Of a stretch of DNA of 64,000 bases, positions 52,855 through 61,919 are shown piece by piece. The stretch covers positions 186,614 to 250,613 of the forward strand of contig NZ_QCXX01000010.1 in the NCBI RefSeq assembly GCF_003071065.1, in the 5' to 3' direction. Position numbers and translations under genes: made by a program. Numbering within the stretch: the first letter of the stretch is position 1; each line of letters opens with the position of its first letter. The notes beneath the pieces were generated by a model that saw only the letters and a list, made by a program, of their open reading frames with translations, was not told where the DNA came from and did not search any database. Origin of the DNA: Sphingobacterium athyrii (lineage in GTDB: Bacteria > Bacteroidota > Bacteroidia > Sphingobacteriales > Sphingobacteriaceae).

Positions 52855-54543
52855 ATGTGTGGAATTATTGGCGCTTTTGAATTGAAGCAACCCGCAGACT
52901 CATTGAGATCCCAAGTATTGGAAATGTCGAAACGTATTCGTCACCGTGGTCCAGATTGGTCTGGTATATTCACTGGCGAGAAGGCTTTATTGGCGCATGA
53001 GCGATTAGCTATCGTTGATCCGAAATCGGGTAGTCAACCTTTGTACAGTCCGGATGGCAAAGTAGTACTGGCTGTGAATGGCGAAATCTATAACCACCAT
53101 GAATTAAGAAATAGTCTTCCGGATTATGAATTTGCAACACAGAGTGATTCCGAGGTGATATTGGCGCTTTATCTGGCCAAGGGGCCATCGTTTGTCGATG
53201 AGCTGAATGGTATCTTTGGTTTTGCCCTATATGATTCACGTGATGATTCATTTTTTGTAGCCCGTGACCACATGGGAATTATCCCGTTGTATTATGGAAA
53301 GGATGCACAGGGACAACTGTTCGTGGCCTCTGAATTAAAATCACTGGAGGGGTTCTGTGAAACGATTGAACAATTTCCTCCGGGACATTATGTATATAGC
53401 AAAGAAGGTATGGCCCCACAACGCTGGTACCAACGGGATTGGGAAACTTATGATACGGTAAAAGACAACGAGACGGATATTGCTGTTTTGCGTAAAGCCC
53501 TCGAAGATGCAGTACATCGTCAGCTGATGTCGGATGTACCTTATGGTGTATTGCTGTCGGGGGGACTTGATTCCTCGGTGATTGCTGCCGTGACCAAAAA
53601 GTTTGCGTCCAAGCGTATTGAAACGGACGATAAAGAAGAGGCCTGGTATCCACAATTGCATTCTTTTGCCGTGGGGCTGAAAGGGGCTCCGGATTTAATC
53701 GCTGCAAAAAAAGCAGCAGATCATATCGGAACAATCCATCATGAAATCAACTTTACCATTCAGGAAGGCCTGGATGCTATCCGTGACGTGATCTATCACT
53801 TGGAGACCTATGATGTCACGACCGTGCGTGCTTCAACACCAATGTACCTTTTGGCGCGTGTGATTAAATCAATGGGCATTAAAATGGTGCTATCCGGTGA
53901 AGGTTCTGATGAGCTTTTTGGGGGCTATCTGTACTTCCATAAGGCGCCAAATGCACAGGAGTTTCACGAAGAAACTGTCCGTAAGCTAAAAAAACTGTAT
54001 CTCTACGACTGTCTACGTGCCAATAAATCACTGGCAGCCTGGGGTGTTGAAGGGCGTGTTCCTTTTCTTGATAAGGAATTTATGGATATTGCCATGCGTA
54101 TCAATCCATCGGATAAGATGATCCGTGATGGCCGAATGGAGAAATGGGTCGTACGTAAGGCTTTTGAAGATTATCTTCCGGAAAGCATTGCTTGGCGCCA
54201 AAAGGAACAGTTTTCAGATGGGGTCGGATATAGCTGGATTGATACCTTAAAGGAACAGGCTGAAAGCAAGGTTTCAGATCAGGAATTTGCTGCCGCTGCA
54301 GAACGTTTTCCGATCAACACGCCAAAAAATAAGGAGGAGTTTTTGTACCGTACAATCTTTGAATCGCATTTTCCGTCTACTGCAGCTGCGCAGACCGTTC
54401 CGTCAGTGAAGTCTGTCGCCTGTAGCACGCCAGAGGCACTGGCATGGGATGCTTCATTCCAGAACCTGAACGATCCATCGGGTAGGGCTGTAGCCTCCGT
54501 ACATCAGGAAAGTTATGAGAAATCCAAAGTCGAAGCCGTGTAA
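52855..54543 (+). CDS. asnB: Asparagine synthetase B (glutamine-hydrolysing)
   Basis: 562 residues. N-terminal class II glutaminase with catalytic Cys2 (MCGIIGAF) and the RHRGPDWSG and NGEIYNH motifs; C-terminal PP-loop synthetase with GVLLSGGLDSSVIAA (near residue 232) and GEGSDELFGGYLYF. Converts Asp, Gln and ATP to Asn. The 238-nt upstream region is very AT-rich without an exact promoter match. Ends at a terminator. Confidence 0.97.
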   Translation: MCGIIGAFELKQPADSLRSQVLEMSKRIRHRGPDWSGIFTGEKALLAHERLAIVDPKSGSQPLYSPDGKVVLAVNGEIYNHHELRNSLPDYEFATQSDSEVILALYLAKGPSFVDELNGIFGFALYDSRDDSFFVARDHMGIIPLYYGKDAQGQLFVASELKSLEGFCETIEQFPPGHYVYSKEGMAPQRWYQRDWETYDTVKDNETDIAVLRKALEDAVHRQLMSDVPYGVLLSGGLDSSVIAAVTKKFASKRIETDDKEEAWYPQLHSFAVGLKGAPDLIAAKKAADHIGTIHHEINFTIQEGLDAIRDVIYHLETYDVTTVRASTPMYLLARVIKSMGIKMVLSGEGSDELFGGYLYFHKAPNAQEFHEETVRKLKKLYLYDCLRANKSLAAWGVEGRVPFLDKEFMDIAMRINPSDKMIRDGRMEKWVVRKAFEDYLPESIAWRQKEQFSDGVGYSWIDTLKEQAESKVSDQEFAAAAERFPINTPKNKEEFLYRTIFESHFPSTAAAQTVPSVKSVACSTPEALAWDASFQNLNDPSGRAVASVHQESYEKSKVEAV

Positions 54544-54571
54544 CTAATCAACCAATCTCATATAATGTTGT

Positions 54572-54604
54572 AATAGGGGTATCCGAGGATATCCCTATTT
54601 TTTT
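54572..54604 (+). terminator. Terminator after asnB
   Basis: A 13-bp stem with one G-U pair (AATAGGGGTATCC / GGATATCCCTATT, 54572-54584 and 54587-54599), followed by a T-run to 54604. Confidence 0.9.
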
Positions 54605-54772
54605 GAGCTGTAGATTCTCAAAGTCTGATCCCTGCTTCGTAAAGGCATAGGCAGCTGAAGAATTGCTTTGACATAAACAAGGGCTATGCGTATGTTTTTT
54701 GAATTATCTTTTGTAATTTTCCGAAAACCAATCCTGCCGAACCTACAGGATGCTGAACGAATTAACATACGA

Positions 54773-56338
54773 ATGAAAGAATATACGAAACAAAGAAATC
54801 TGAAGTCTTTTGGACTGGCATTTTTGCTGTTGAGCAGCACAGCTATTTTTGCGCAAAATAAGGATGCCGTCGTTGCTGCCATTGTCCAGGAAGCTCAGGT
54901 CAATTCGCAGCTCGAAAACTATGCGTTTGAACTCGTTGATATGATCGGTCCACGGCTGGTCGGAAGTCCGCAGATGCAGCAGGCACATGACTGGGTCGTG
55001 AAGCAGTATACCGCGCTGGGTGCGGATGCACGTAATGAGGCCTACGGTGAATGGCGCTCCTGGGAAAGGGGCACCTCCCAGGTGACCATGACTTATCCGC
55101 GGATTAAATCGCTCGAAGGAACACAGCTGGCTTTTAGTCCGGCGACAAAAGAAAAAGGTGTGGAAGCTGAGGTGGTGGCGATGCCGCCATTTCGTTCTCA
55201 AGCTGACTTCCAGTCCTGGCTAAAGACAGTTAAAGGTAAAATTGTCCTGATCGGGATGAACCCCATTTCAGGTCGATCCGATGCCAACTGGAAGGAATCG
55301 GCTTCTGCCAAAGCTTATGAAAAATATCAGGCGCTCAAAAGTGAGCAGCTTAGGCAATGGGAGCTCAGTATGTCCTATACGGGGAGTACGCGACGGACTT
55401 TGCCATTGGCACTGGAAGCTGCCGGAGCTATAGGGGTAATCGATTCCTATTGGACCGAACTGCCCGGTATTACCCGTATTTTTGACGCAAAATCCAAACA
55501 GATTCCGGTCTTTAATATCGCTTTGGAAGATTATAGCCTCCTTTATCGCATGGCTGAACGTGGTGTCAAGCCGCGCATACTTTTGCAGGGAAAATCCCGG
55601 GAACTGGGAACGGCGAAGACGTATAACAGCATTGCTGAGATCAAGGGAAAAGAAAAACCAAATGAATATGTGGTCCTGTCGGCGCATCTGGATTCCTGGG
55701 ATGGAGCTTCAGGGGCAACGGACAATGCAACCGGGGTCATCACGATGATGGAGGCTGTTCGTATCCTGCGAAAAGTGTACCCTGATAACAAAAGAACCAT
55801 TCTGGTGGGCAACTGGGGCAGCGAGGAACAGGGGCTGAACGGCTCGTCGGCTTTTGTCGAAGATCATCCCGATGTCGCTAAAAATATTCAGGTGGTTTGG
55901 AACCAGGATAATGGAACCGGACGTATTGTGCGCATCGCTGGAAGTGGTTTTGAAAAAGCTTATGAATATATTGGCCGCTGGTTGCAATATCTACCCGAAG
56001 AATTTCGTACTGAAATCCAGACGAGCTTTCCTGGAATGCCGGGAACCGGTGGGAGTGACCACTCTTCTTTTGTCCAAAAAGGAATTCCGGCTTTTGGTCT
56101 TTCTTCCACCTCCTGGGATTATGGAAAGGTAACTTGGCATACCAATCGGGATACTTACGATAAAATTGTCTTTGATGAGGTTCGGCAAAATGCGATTATC
56201 GTCGCGGTGTTGACTTACCTCGCCTGCGAGGAACCGACCTTGGTGTCGCGCGACAAAATTGTGCTGCCCATTGATAAGGCAGGTAAACAAATGTCCTGGC
56301 CGACAAATTTACAATCCAAAAGAACAAGTGGTAATTGA
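54773..56338 (+). CDS. Secreted M28-family metallopeptidase
   Basis: 521 residues from the ATG at 54773, chosen because it gives a clean signal peptide ending AIFAQ; an upstream ATG at 54686 does not. A PA domain lies in the middle (about 130-270), inserted before the M28 catalytic domain with zinc ligands in LSAHLDSWDGASGATDN (near residue 304), EEQGLNGSSAF and GGSDHSSFVQKGIPAFG. Related enzymes are aminopeptidases or carboxypeptidase Q-like. Likely a periplasmic or secreted peptide scavenger, near a DPP IV-like gene on the opposite strand. Confidence 0.88.
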   Translation: MKEYTKQRNLKSFGLAFLLLSSTAIFAQNKDAVVAAIVQEAQVNSQLENYAFELVDMIGPRLVGSPQMQQAHDWVVKQYTALGADARNEAYGEWRSWERGTSQVTMTYPRIKSLEGTQLAFSPATKEKGVEAEVVAMPPFRSQADFQSWLKTVKGKIVLIGMNPISGRSDANWKESASAKAYEKYQALKSEQLRQWELSMSYTGSTRRTLPLALEAAGAIGVIDSYWTELPGITRIFDAKSKQIPVFNIALEDYSLLYRMAERGVKPRILLQGKSRELGTAKTYNSIAEIKGKEKPNEYVVLSAHLDSWDGASGATDNATGVITMMEAVRILRKVYPDNKRTILVGNWGSEEQGLNGSSAFVEDHPDVAKNIQVVWNQDNGTGRIVRIAGSGFEKAYEYIGRWLQYLPEEFRTEIQTSFPGMPGTGGSDHSSFVQKGIPAFGLSSTSWDYGKVTWHTNRDTYDKIVFDEVRQNAIIVAVLTYLACEEPTLVSRDKIVLPIDKAGKQMSWPTNLQSKRTSGN

Positions 56339-56658
56339 TGCTGAAGAATGGACTTGTGCCGTCTGTCTTTTTCCGCTGTCCGGGGTTGGTCTTCGGCCGT
56401 GCCGTCAGCGAGAAACTGCTATCTTACGGTCTGATCAGCGTTGGCTCCGATGCCTGGTTGGCTTAAGGGCAGCAGGTGCGCAATGGCAGCATTGTGCTGA
56501 TTCCTGGCAATGGTAATAAGTTATGTTTTTTTATTGTCTTTCCCTTGCGTAACCGGATTGCAGAATAATACCGGTATCTTCTAATCGACTAATAATACTG
56601 GGCCAAATCCTTATTCAAAGGCGCCGATCGGAAAGAAAGGCGCCTTTTATATGCTCGT
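56339..56658. other. Intergenic region with a possible gene remnant
   Basis: 320 bases between the M28 peptidase and the convergent S9 peptidase. From 56338 (ATG overlapping the TGA) a 42-codon frame reads on to a TAA at 56464-56466 and, past that stop, continues open in the same frame (GQQVRNGSIVLIPGNGN), with codon usage like a gene. It may be a decayed reading frame. A terminator lies at its right end. Confidence 0.3.
56617..56650. terminator. Terminator between convergent peptidase genes
   Basis: AAAGGCGCC / GGCGCCTTT (56617-56625, 56639-56647), 13-nt loop, short T-run on the right. Just beyond the S9 peptidase stop on the - strand. Confidence 0.65.
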
Positions 56659-58836
56659 CTATTTTTTAAGGTGCTGATTAAAATAATCGGCAATTTTCTC
56701 GTACATATGAATGCGGTCCTTGCCCATTACATTATGTTCGTGGGTAGGGTATAAGAAATAATCGACCTGTTTTCCGGCTTTAATGCATGCTTCCAAAAAT
56801 TCCATGCTGTTTTGTTGTACAACGACCGGATCCTGTGCGCCATGGATGATTAATAAACGTCCTTTCAGTTGATCCGCTTTATTTAGTAAAGACGTCAATT
56901 TATATCCTTCAGGGTTTTCCTGTGGGGTGTCCATATAGCGTTCACCGTACATAACCTCATAAAATTTCCAGTCGATCACCGGCCCCCCGGCGACTGCTGC
57001 TTTAAAAATGTCGTTATGATGCAACATAAATGACGTTGTCATAAAACCACCAAAGCTCCAGCCGAAGATGCCCATGCGTTGTTGATCGACAAAGGATTTT
57101 GATTTCAGAAACTCAATTCCTTTTAGCTGATCGGCCATTTCATTTTGACCAAGGTTACGATGGGTAGCGGTATAAAAATCCCGGCCCCGGTAATTGGTGC
57201 CGCGATTGTCCATGGTAAATACGATGTATCCCTGTTGCGCCATATAGAGATCAAAGTAGCCTGCACCACCCAGCCATTTGTTGGAAACCAGTTGGGAATG
57301 GGAGCCACCGTACAAATAGTACATGACCGGATACTTCTTGGCCGGATCAAAATCATTTGGATAGATAATGCGGCCGGTCAATGGGTATTTGCCATCTGCC
57401 GAAGTCAGCTGGACAAATTCTATTTTTGGATTATTGATTTTTCCGTTGAACGGATTGTCAGCTTTGATCAGTACTGTTCCTTTGCCTGATTTGACCGCTT
57501 TGACCTGGATCATATTCGGCGTCTTGAGATCGCTATATTGATCATAGATATATTTTCCGTCATCACTCAGCGAGGCCTGGTGTATACCGGGTTCGTTTGT
57601 CAACTGAACCGTTTTTCCGGATTTAAGGTCTACCTCAAATAGCTGACGGTCCATGCCATTGTTGGTGACACCGATATAGCTTACTTTGTTTCCGTCCGCA
57701 GAAAAATCCAATAGATTGTCCAGCACAATATCCTGATAACCTAATTTTTTGATCAGTTTTCCTTCTGTATTGTAGAGGTACAGCTGGTTGTAGCCCTCTT
57801 TGTCGGACTGGTAAAGAAATTGGTCTGGCTTGTTAGGTAAAAATGTGAGCGGATTTTCCGGTTCTACCCAGGTCGTTGCAGTTTCCTCAAACAATGTTTT
57901 GACCAATGCGCCGTTTTCGGCATTGTATTTATTGAACTTAAGGTCATTTTGATCCCGGTTAAGTACACCCACATAGATAAATTTACCTGAAGGGTCCCAG
58001 GTTACGCAGGTTAGGTATTGCTCACTGTGGTCTCCGGTTTGTAATGTTACCTTTTGCCCTGTCACTGTATTATAGATGACTAAGGTTACCTCTTCTGACT
58101 TCTGCCCTGTCATGGGGTATTTTATCCATTTAATCTCGGCTACTTTAGGGCTCCATTGTGGCAGTGGATAGTTGGCAACCATAGTCTCGTTCTTGCGATA
58201 ATAGAGCAGCTTGTCATTTTGAGCATTCCACCACATTCCTTTTTTTATGCCAAACTCCTGACGGTGGGTATAATCACTGCCATTGACGATACCTTTGTCG
58301 CTGTCACTGGTAACTGCAGTCACTTTTCCATCTTTGTCAACGATAGCAATGTTGTTGTCGAGTAGATAAGCAACTTTTGAAAAATCTGCGCTCAATTCAC
58401 GGTTTGCTCCCTGACTATCGTTTCCGATAAAACTTTCGATGCTTTTTGATTTGACGTTGTAGGTTACGGTGTATACCTTTTCCTTTCCGTTTACCTGAAG
58501 CAACAATGAATTACCGTCACGCCATTTGTAGTCATAAGGAAACATTTGCAAATGGAATGTCTCGTTTGGAATCGCGGCTTTTAAAGCTGCCTCAAGTTCT
58601 GTTTTCGACAGCAAGCTTGTTTCAGTCCAGTTGTTTTCCGCGCTTTTGGAGAACAGGTTTTGGTACGATTTATCGAGGTAAGAGAAGCTGTTTGATTTTG
58701 GGATCCAGGAAGTGGCAGGGATGGATGCTGGTGCGTAGGTGCGTGGTCCAAATACCGTTTCTTCCAAATTAAGGTTTCGTTGGGCATGGCTGGTTAGAGC
58801 GCTTGCCAACAAGAAGAATAGCGCAATTCTTTTCAT
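56659..58836 (-). CDS. Secreted dipeptidyl peptidase IV-type S9 peptidase
   Basis: 725 residues: signal peptide ending SHAQ, a DPPIV beta-propeller N-terminal domain (about 80-480), and an alpha/beta-hydrolase domain with the nucleophile motif GWSFGG (near residue 593), Asp in IIHGAQDPVV (near 667) and His in TREHN-like HEHNVMG (near 702). The propeller Glu pair expected of DPP IV is not readily assigned by eye. Cleaves X-Pro or related dipeptides in the periplasm. Family is certain, exact specificity is not. Confidence 0.9.
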   Translation of the reverse strand: MKRIALFFLLASALTSHAQRNLNLEETVFGPRTYAPASIPATSWIPKSNSFSYLDKSYQNLFSKSAENNWTETSLLSKTELEAALKAAIPNETFHLQMFPYDYKWRDGNSLLLQVNGKEKVYTVTYNVKSKSIESFIGNDSQGANRELSADFSKVAYLLDNNIAIVDKDGKVTAVTSDSDKGIVNGSDYTHRQEFGIKKGMWWNAQNDKLLYYRKNETMVANYPLPQWSPKVAEIKWIKYPMTGQKSEEVTLVIYNTVTGQKVTLQTGDHSEQYLTCVTWDPSGKFIYVGVLNRDQNDLKFNKYNAENGALVKTLFEETATTWVEPENPLTFLPNKPDQFLYQSDKEGYNQLYLYNTEGKLIKKLGYQDIVLDNLLDFSADGNKVSYIGVTNNGMDRQLFEVDLKSGKTVQLTNEPGIHQASLSDDGKYIYDQYSDLKTPNMIQVKAVKSGKGTVLIKADNPFNGKINNPKIEFVQLTSADGKYPLTGRIIYPNDFDPAKKYPVMYYLYGGSHSQLVSNKWLGGAGYFDLYMAQQGYIVFTMDNRGTNYRGRDFYTATHRNLGQNEMADQLKGIEFLKSKSFVDQQRMGIFGWSFGGFMTTSFMLHHNDIFKAAVAGGPVIDWKFYEVMYGERYMDTPQENPEGYKLTSLLNKADQLKGRLLIIHGAQDPVVVQQNSMEFLEACIKAGKQVDYFLYPTHEHNVMGKDRIHMYEKIADYFNQHLKK

Positions 58837-58993
58837 TAGAATATTTTATTTTTAATGATGCTGTACCATCATAAGTGCTTTTTGTCGCTATGATGGCATT
58901 TGCTTTTAAATTTTATAGGGCTAAATTAGGTAAATAGCCCTATAAAACCTAGTACAGAATTGTTGCTTGTCTAACTGAAATTGTTGCCAATGC

Positions 58994-59722
58994 CTATAAT
59001 TTGCGGAGCCAGATGTTCCTGAACTGCACCAGATCCCCATGATCTTGCAGGATAATAGGGCCCGGCCCATGGCTCACCTGTTTCGGTAGTCCGATGTATT
59101 CCGTTGTACCGTCAATCTGGGTGTTGTTTTGGACAATGACACCGTTGTGAAGGACAGTAACTGTACCTTTGCTGATCAATAGACTGTCTTTATTAAACTG
59201 AGGTGCTTTGTAGATAATGTCGTATACATGCCATTTGTCGGCTACAATAACCTGCGCTAGTGGTGGACGCTGCTTGTAAAGGCTTCCGGCGCCGCCATTG
59301 ACATAGGTTGGATTGTTGTTGTTGTCGAGGACCTGGATTTCATAGAGGCCCTGCAAGAATATGCCGCTATTGCCCCGACCCTGGCCTTCACCTTTGATCA
59401 GTTCAGGACTTTTCCACTCAATATGGAGCTGAAAGTCGGTGAAATGCTCGGTGGTCTCTATATTTCCGCTTCCGGGTTTTACTTCAAGCGTATTATTGGC
59501 TACCGTCCAATTTGCTTTCCCCTTTTCGCTCTTCCATTTGCTCAGATCCTTGCCGTCAAAAAGTACGATGGCATCGCTCGGGATTCCTTTGTCAAGCGTT
59601 ACCGTAGGCGGGACAGGACTATAATATTCTGTGTCGCTAGCTTTCATATTTGTCTGGGCATAGACTGCGCTGGCGCCGCATAGGATCGCCATCGTTAGTG
59701 CCGAAGGTAAAGAAAAGTTCAT
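58994..59722 (-). CDS. Secreted DUF1080 (3-keto-disaccharide hydrolase-like) protein
   Basis: 242 residues: signal peptide ending VYAQ, then a concanavalin-like sandwich typical of DUF1080 with IVLFDGKDLSKWK, NIETTEHFTDFQLHIEWKSP, GRGNSGIFLQGLYEIQVLDN and a final PGPIILQDHGDLVQFRNIWL. Some members hydrolyse 3-ketoglycosides; whether this one does is inference. No keto-forming oxidoreductase is adjacent. Confidence 0.85.
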   Translation of the reverse strand: MNFSLPSALTMAILCGASAVYAQTNMKASDTEYYSPVPPTVTLDKGIPSDAIVLFDGKDLSKWKSEKGKANWTVANNTLEVKPGSGNIETTEHFTDFQLHIEWKSPELIKGEGQGRGNSGIFLQGLYEIQVLDNNNNPTYVNGGAGSLYKQRPPLAQVIVADKWHVYDIIYKAPQFNKDSLLISKGTVTVLHNGVIVQNNTQIDGTTEYIGLPKQVSHGPGPIILQDHGDLVQFRNIWLRKL

Positions 59723-59905
59723 CTGTTGGGTTTTTGTTGTATTTAAACTTAGGAAAATTTGTTTTTATATACAATTATAATTTCAGAATAGCGCGTATCC
59801 CGCTGCTAATGTTGGCGTATTGAGGCCGTTTGCATGAGCTGGACATCATGGAATTCGCGGAGACCATTGTTTTTTTGATTTGGAACAATTTGCTTAGGTT
59901 TGTGC

Positions 59906-60274
59906 ATGGCAACCATTTTACAGACAGTATCCCTGAAAGAGGCGCGATTTTATGCGCCAATTGGCTATTACGAAGAAGAGCAGATTCTCGGTAATGAATT
60001 TTTTGTGTCCATTGATGTCTGTTTTCCTTTTCATAACACGGAAACAGAGGATTTGCGCAATACTTTAAACTACGAAGAGCTGTACCAGATTACGGCAAAG
60101 GTGATGCAGCCCCGACGGAAATTGCTGGAATCTGCCGCCGCAGAGATTCTGGAGCAGATTAGAACGGCCGTATCACATGCCGAAACAATCGTGGTTGTTA
60201 TTCGTAAATCAAACCCACCTTTCGGCGGAGATCTGTCCTTTTCGGAGGTCAGTCTTAAATACCTGAAAGATTAA
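59906..60274 (+). CDS. folB: Dihydroneopterin aldolase
   Basis: 122-residue FolB-family enzyme of folate biosynthesis: EARFYAPIGYYEEEQILGNE (the first catalytic region), NTLNYEELYQITAKVM, and the C-terminal Lys-containing VVVIRKSNPPFGGDLSFSEV. A TTG at 59900 could add two residues; ATG at 59906 is used. Stands alone 80 nt upstream of the AAA ATPase gene on the same strand. Confidence 0.88.
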   Translation: MATILQTVSLKEARFYAPIGYYEEEQILGNEFFVSIDVCFPFHNTETEDLRNTLNYEELYQITAKVMQPRRKLLESAAAEILEQIRTAVSHAETIVVVIRKSNPPFGGDLSFSEVSLKYLKD

Positions 60275-60312
60275 TTTTCAAACTGGACCAGCGGAAGCCC
60301 GGAATGCTTGCT

Positions 60313-60320
60313 TAATTTTG
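60313..60320 (+). promoter_or_regulatory. -7 promoter element of the AAA ATPase gene
   Basis: TAATTTTG matches TAnnTTTG, leaving a leader of about 28 nt before the ATG at 60355. Confidence 0.4.
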
Positions 60321-60354
60321 CAGACCCATTGTATTAAAGTATTAAACTGATTAA

Positions 60355-61080
60355 ATGAATATTTACGATCTTGTTATAGCCGATAAGGAAAAGATAGCAC
60401 TAGCAGATGTTTTTTTAGCGGCTGATAGCCGGCAGAAGCTTCTGCAGCTGATCAAGGAACATCGTTATATCCGCGAACTTTCGGGATATGGCCTACCTGT
60501 AAGCAATAAGATTCTATTGCACGGTTATTCTGGCTGTGGAAAAACAACAACGGCAAAAGCGCTGGCGACAGCACTTGAGAAGCCCATCTATGTATTGAAT
60601 TTAAGCAATCTGATCTCCTCCCGTATCGGTGAAACTTCACAGCATATCAAACAGGTCTTTGATAAGGCAGGTCGTGAAAAAGCGGTGCTGTTTCTGGATG
60701 AGTTTGACCAGATCGGGAAAGCACGCATCAGTGAAGAAAAAGATGTGGGTGAGATGCGACGCCTCGTGAATACGATTATCCAGCTGATCGACTATTTTCC
60801 AGCTGAAGCAGTATTGATTGCGGCAACCAATCATCCCGAAATACTGGACACGGCGATTATCCGACGATTCCAGCTTCGCCTGGCTTTTGAATTGCCCACT
60901 CAGGTACAGTTGGATGCTTATTACGATAAGTTGTTTTCGCCTTTTCCGCAATATGATGCCCTGGTATCACGCGTCTATGGAATTTCTTATGCCGAAGCAA
61001 AAGATTATACCTATAACGCGGTCAAATTTTTACTGATTGCGGCGCTGGAACATGGAGAAAAGCAGGGACAGGAAAGCTAA
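60355..61080 (+). CDS. Small AAA-family ATPase
   Basis: 241 residues, a single AAA module. Walker A GYSGCGKTT (Lys63), Walker B LFLDEFD (near residue 112), sensor 1 in LIAATNHPE, and arginine-finger-like IIRRFQLRLAF. The short N-terminal extension and minimal C-terminal lid match the small AAA proteins that occur beside subtilisin-like proteases; no protease gene is present next to it here. Partner and substrate are unknown. Confidence 0.8.
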   Translation: MNIYDLVIADKEKIALADVFLAADSRQKLLQLIKEHRYIRELSGYGLPVSNKILLHGYSGCGKTTTAKALATALEKPIYVLNLSNLISSRIGETSQHIKQVFDKAGREKAVLFLDEFDQIGKARISEEKDVGEMRRLVNTIIQLIDYFPAEAVLIAATNHPEILDTAIIRRFQLRLAFELPTQVQLDAYYDKLFSPFPQYDALVSRVYGISYAEAKDYTYNAVKFLLIAALEHGEKQGQES

Positions 61081-61279
61081 AGCCGTATTTTGATGTTTTG
61101 TCAAATTAAATTCTTCTGAAAACAGTTTGCCTACTGTGACGTTAATGCTATAACGGATAATGGGACATCGGCCCGTACTAGTGACAAAATCGTTCAATTT
61201 TAAAGCTGTTTTAAATCTTGATATGTCAATATGTCTTTTATTTCTGTAATTGAATGACATTTTGTCTTTGTTTTACGAC

Positions 61280-61295
61280 TGGTACGTGAATTGAA
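61280..61295 (+). promoter_or_regulatory. Candidate sigma-54 promoter of hsp20
   Basis: TGGTACGTGAATTGAA fits the -24/-12 pattern TGGYACG-N4-TTGCW with one mismatch at the -12 element (TTGAA). Upstream are repeated TGTC/GACA motifs (ATGTCAATATGTC at 61223-61235; TGACATTTTGTC at 61255-61266) that could bind an enhancer protein. Requires an RpoN, not visible in this window. Confidence 0.4.
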
Positions 61296-61347
61296 TATTC
61301 CCTACAAAAGAGTTAGAAAATAAAGCTTAACAAAAAATAAAAAAATT

Positions 61348-61354
61348 AGGAGGA
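61348..61354 (+). promoter_or_regulatory. Perfect Shine-Dalgarno of hsp20
   Basis: AGGAGGA, six bases before the ATG. Such a strong site is rare in this phylum and suggests high translation of the heat-shock protein. Confidence 0.8.
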
Positions 61355-61360
61355 CAAAAA

Positions 61361-61804
61361 ATGGCATTAATTAAATTCCCTACAAAAAGTTTAAACACCG
61401 ATGCAGTAAACCCATTTGTGAATACCGTATTTGACAATCTGTTCAACGACAATTTTATCTCAGATCGTTTGGTATCACGTGTTCCTGCAGTAAATATCTC
61501 GGAATCTGAAAAATCATTTAAGATTGAAATGGCCGCTCCGGGATTGGATAAGTCAGATTTTAAAATCAATGTGGATAAAAATTTGATCACGATTTCAGCA
61601 GAGAAAAAAGACGAACAAACAAGTGAGGACAAATTGTACAGCAAAAAAGAATTCAATTATAGTTCGTTTTCAAGATCATTTACTTTACCCGAAACTGTTG
61701 ACTACAGCAATATTGAAGCAGCGTACGAAGGTGGAATATTGATCTTAACTGTCGGTAAGAAAGAAGACGCGATCATTGCAAAGCGTTTGATCGAAGTAAA
61801 ATAG
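61361..61804 (+). CDS. Small heat-shock protein (Hsp20)
   Basis: 147 residues. A short N-terminal arm is followed by the alpha-crystallin domain (about 38-140): PAVNISESEKSFKIEMAAPG, LDKSDFKINVDKNLITISAE, SFTLPETVDYSNIEAAYEGG and ILILTVGKK, then an I-x-V tail (LIEVK). An ATP-independent holdase. Preceded by a 280-nt region with a candidate sigma-54 promoter and followed by a terminator. Confidence 0.95.
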   Translation: MALIKFPTKSLNTDAVNPFVNTVFDNLFNDNFISDRLVSRVPAVNISESEKSFKIEMAAPGLDKSDFKINVDKNLITISAEKKDEQTSEDKLYSKKEFNYSSFSRSFTLPETVDYSNIEAAYEGGILILTVGKKEDAIIAKRLIEVK

Positions 61805-61880
61805 TTTATACAACAGGTATCGTCTGACTTAAGGTCGACGGATGTTTCATAAGATAGTTTTTAGGTTTAGTTTATGTTTT

Positions 61881-61919
61881 AATCCCCCGGCATCCATTTA
61901 GATTCCGGGGGATTTTTTT
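61881..61919 (+). terminator. Terminator after hsp20
   Basis: AATCCCCCGG / CCGGGGGATT (61881-61890, 61905-61914) with a 14-nt loop, followed by seven T. It overlaps the 3' end of the convergent thioesterase gene by a base or two. Confidence 0.9.

Noticed and set aside
53279..53734. 151-codon - strand frame inside asnB
   Set aside because: Antisense to the synthetase domain with no recognisable domain.
59895..59902. TAGGTTTG just before folB as a promoter element
   Set aside because: Transcription would begin inside or after the ATG at 59906, so it cannot serve that start.
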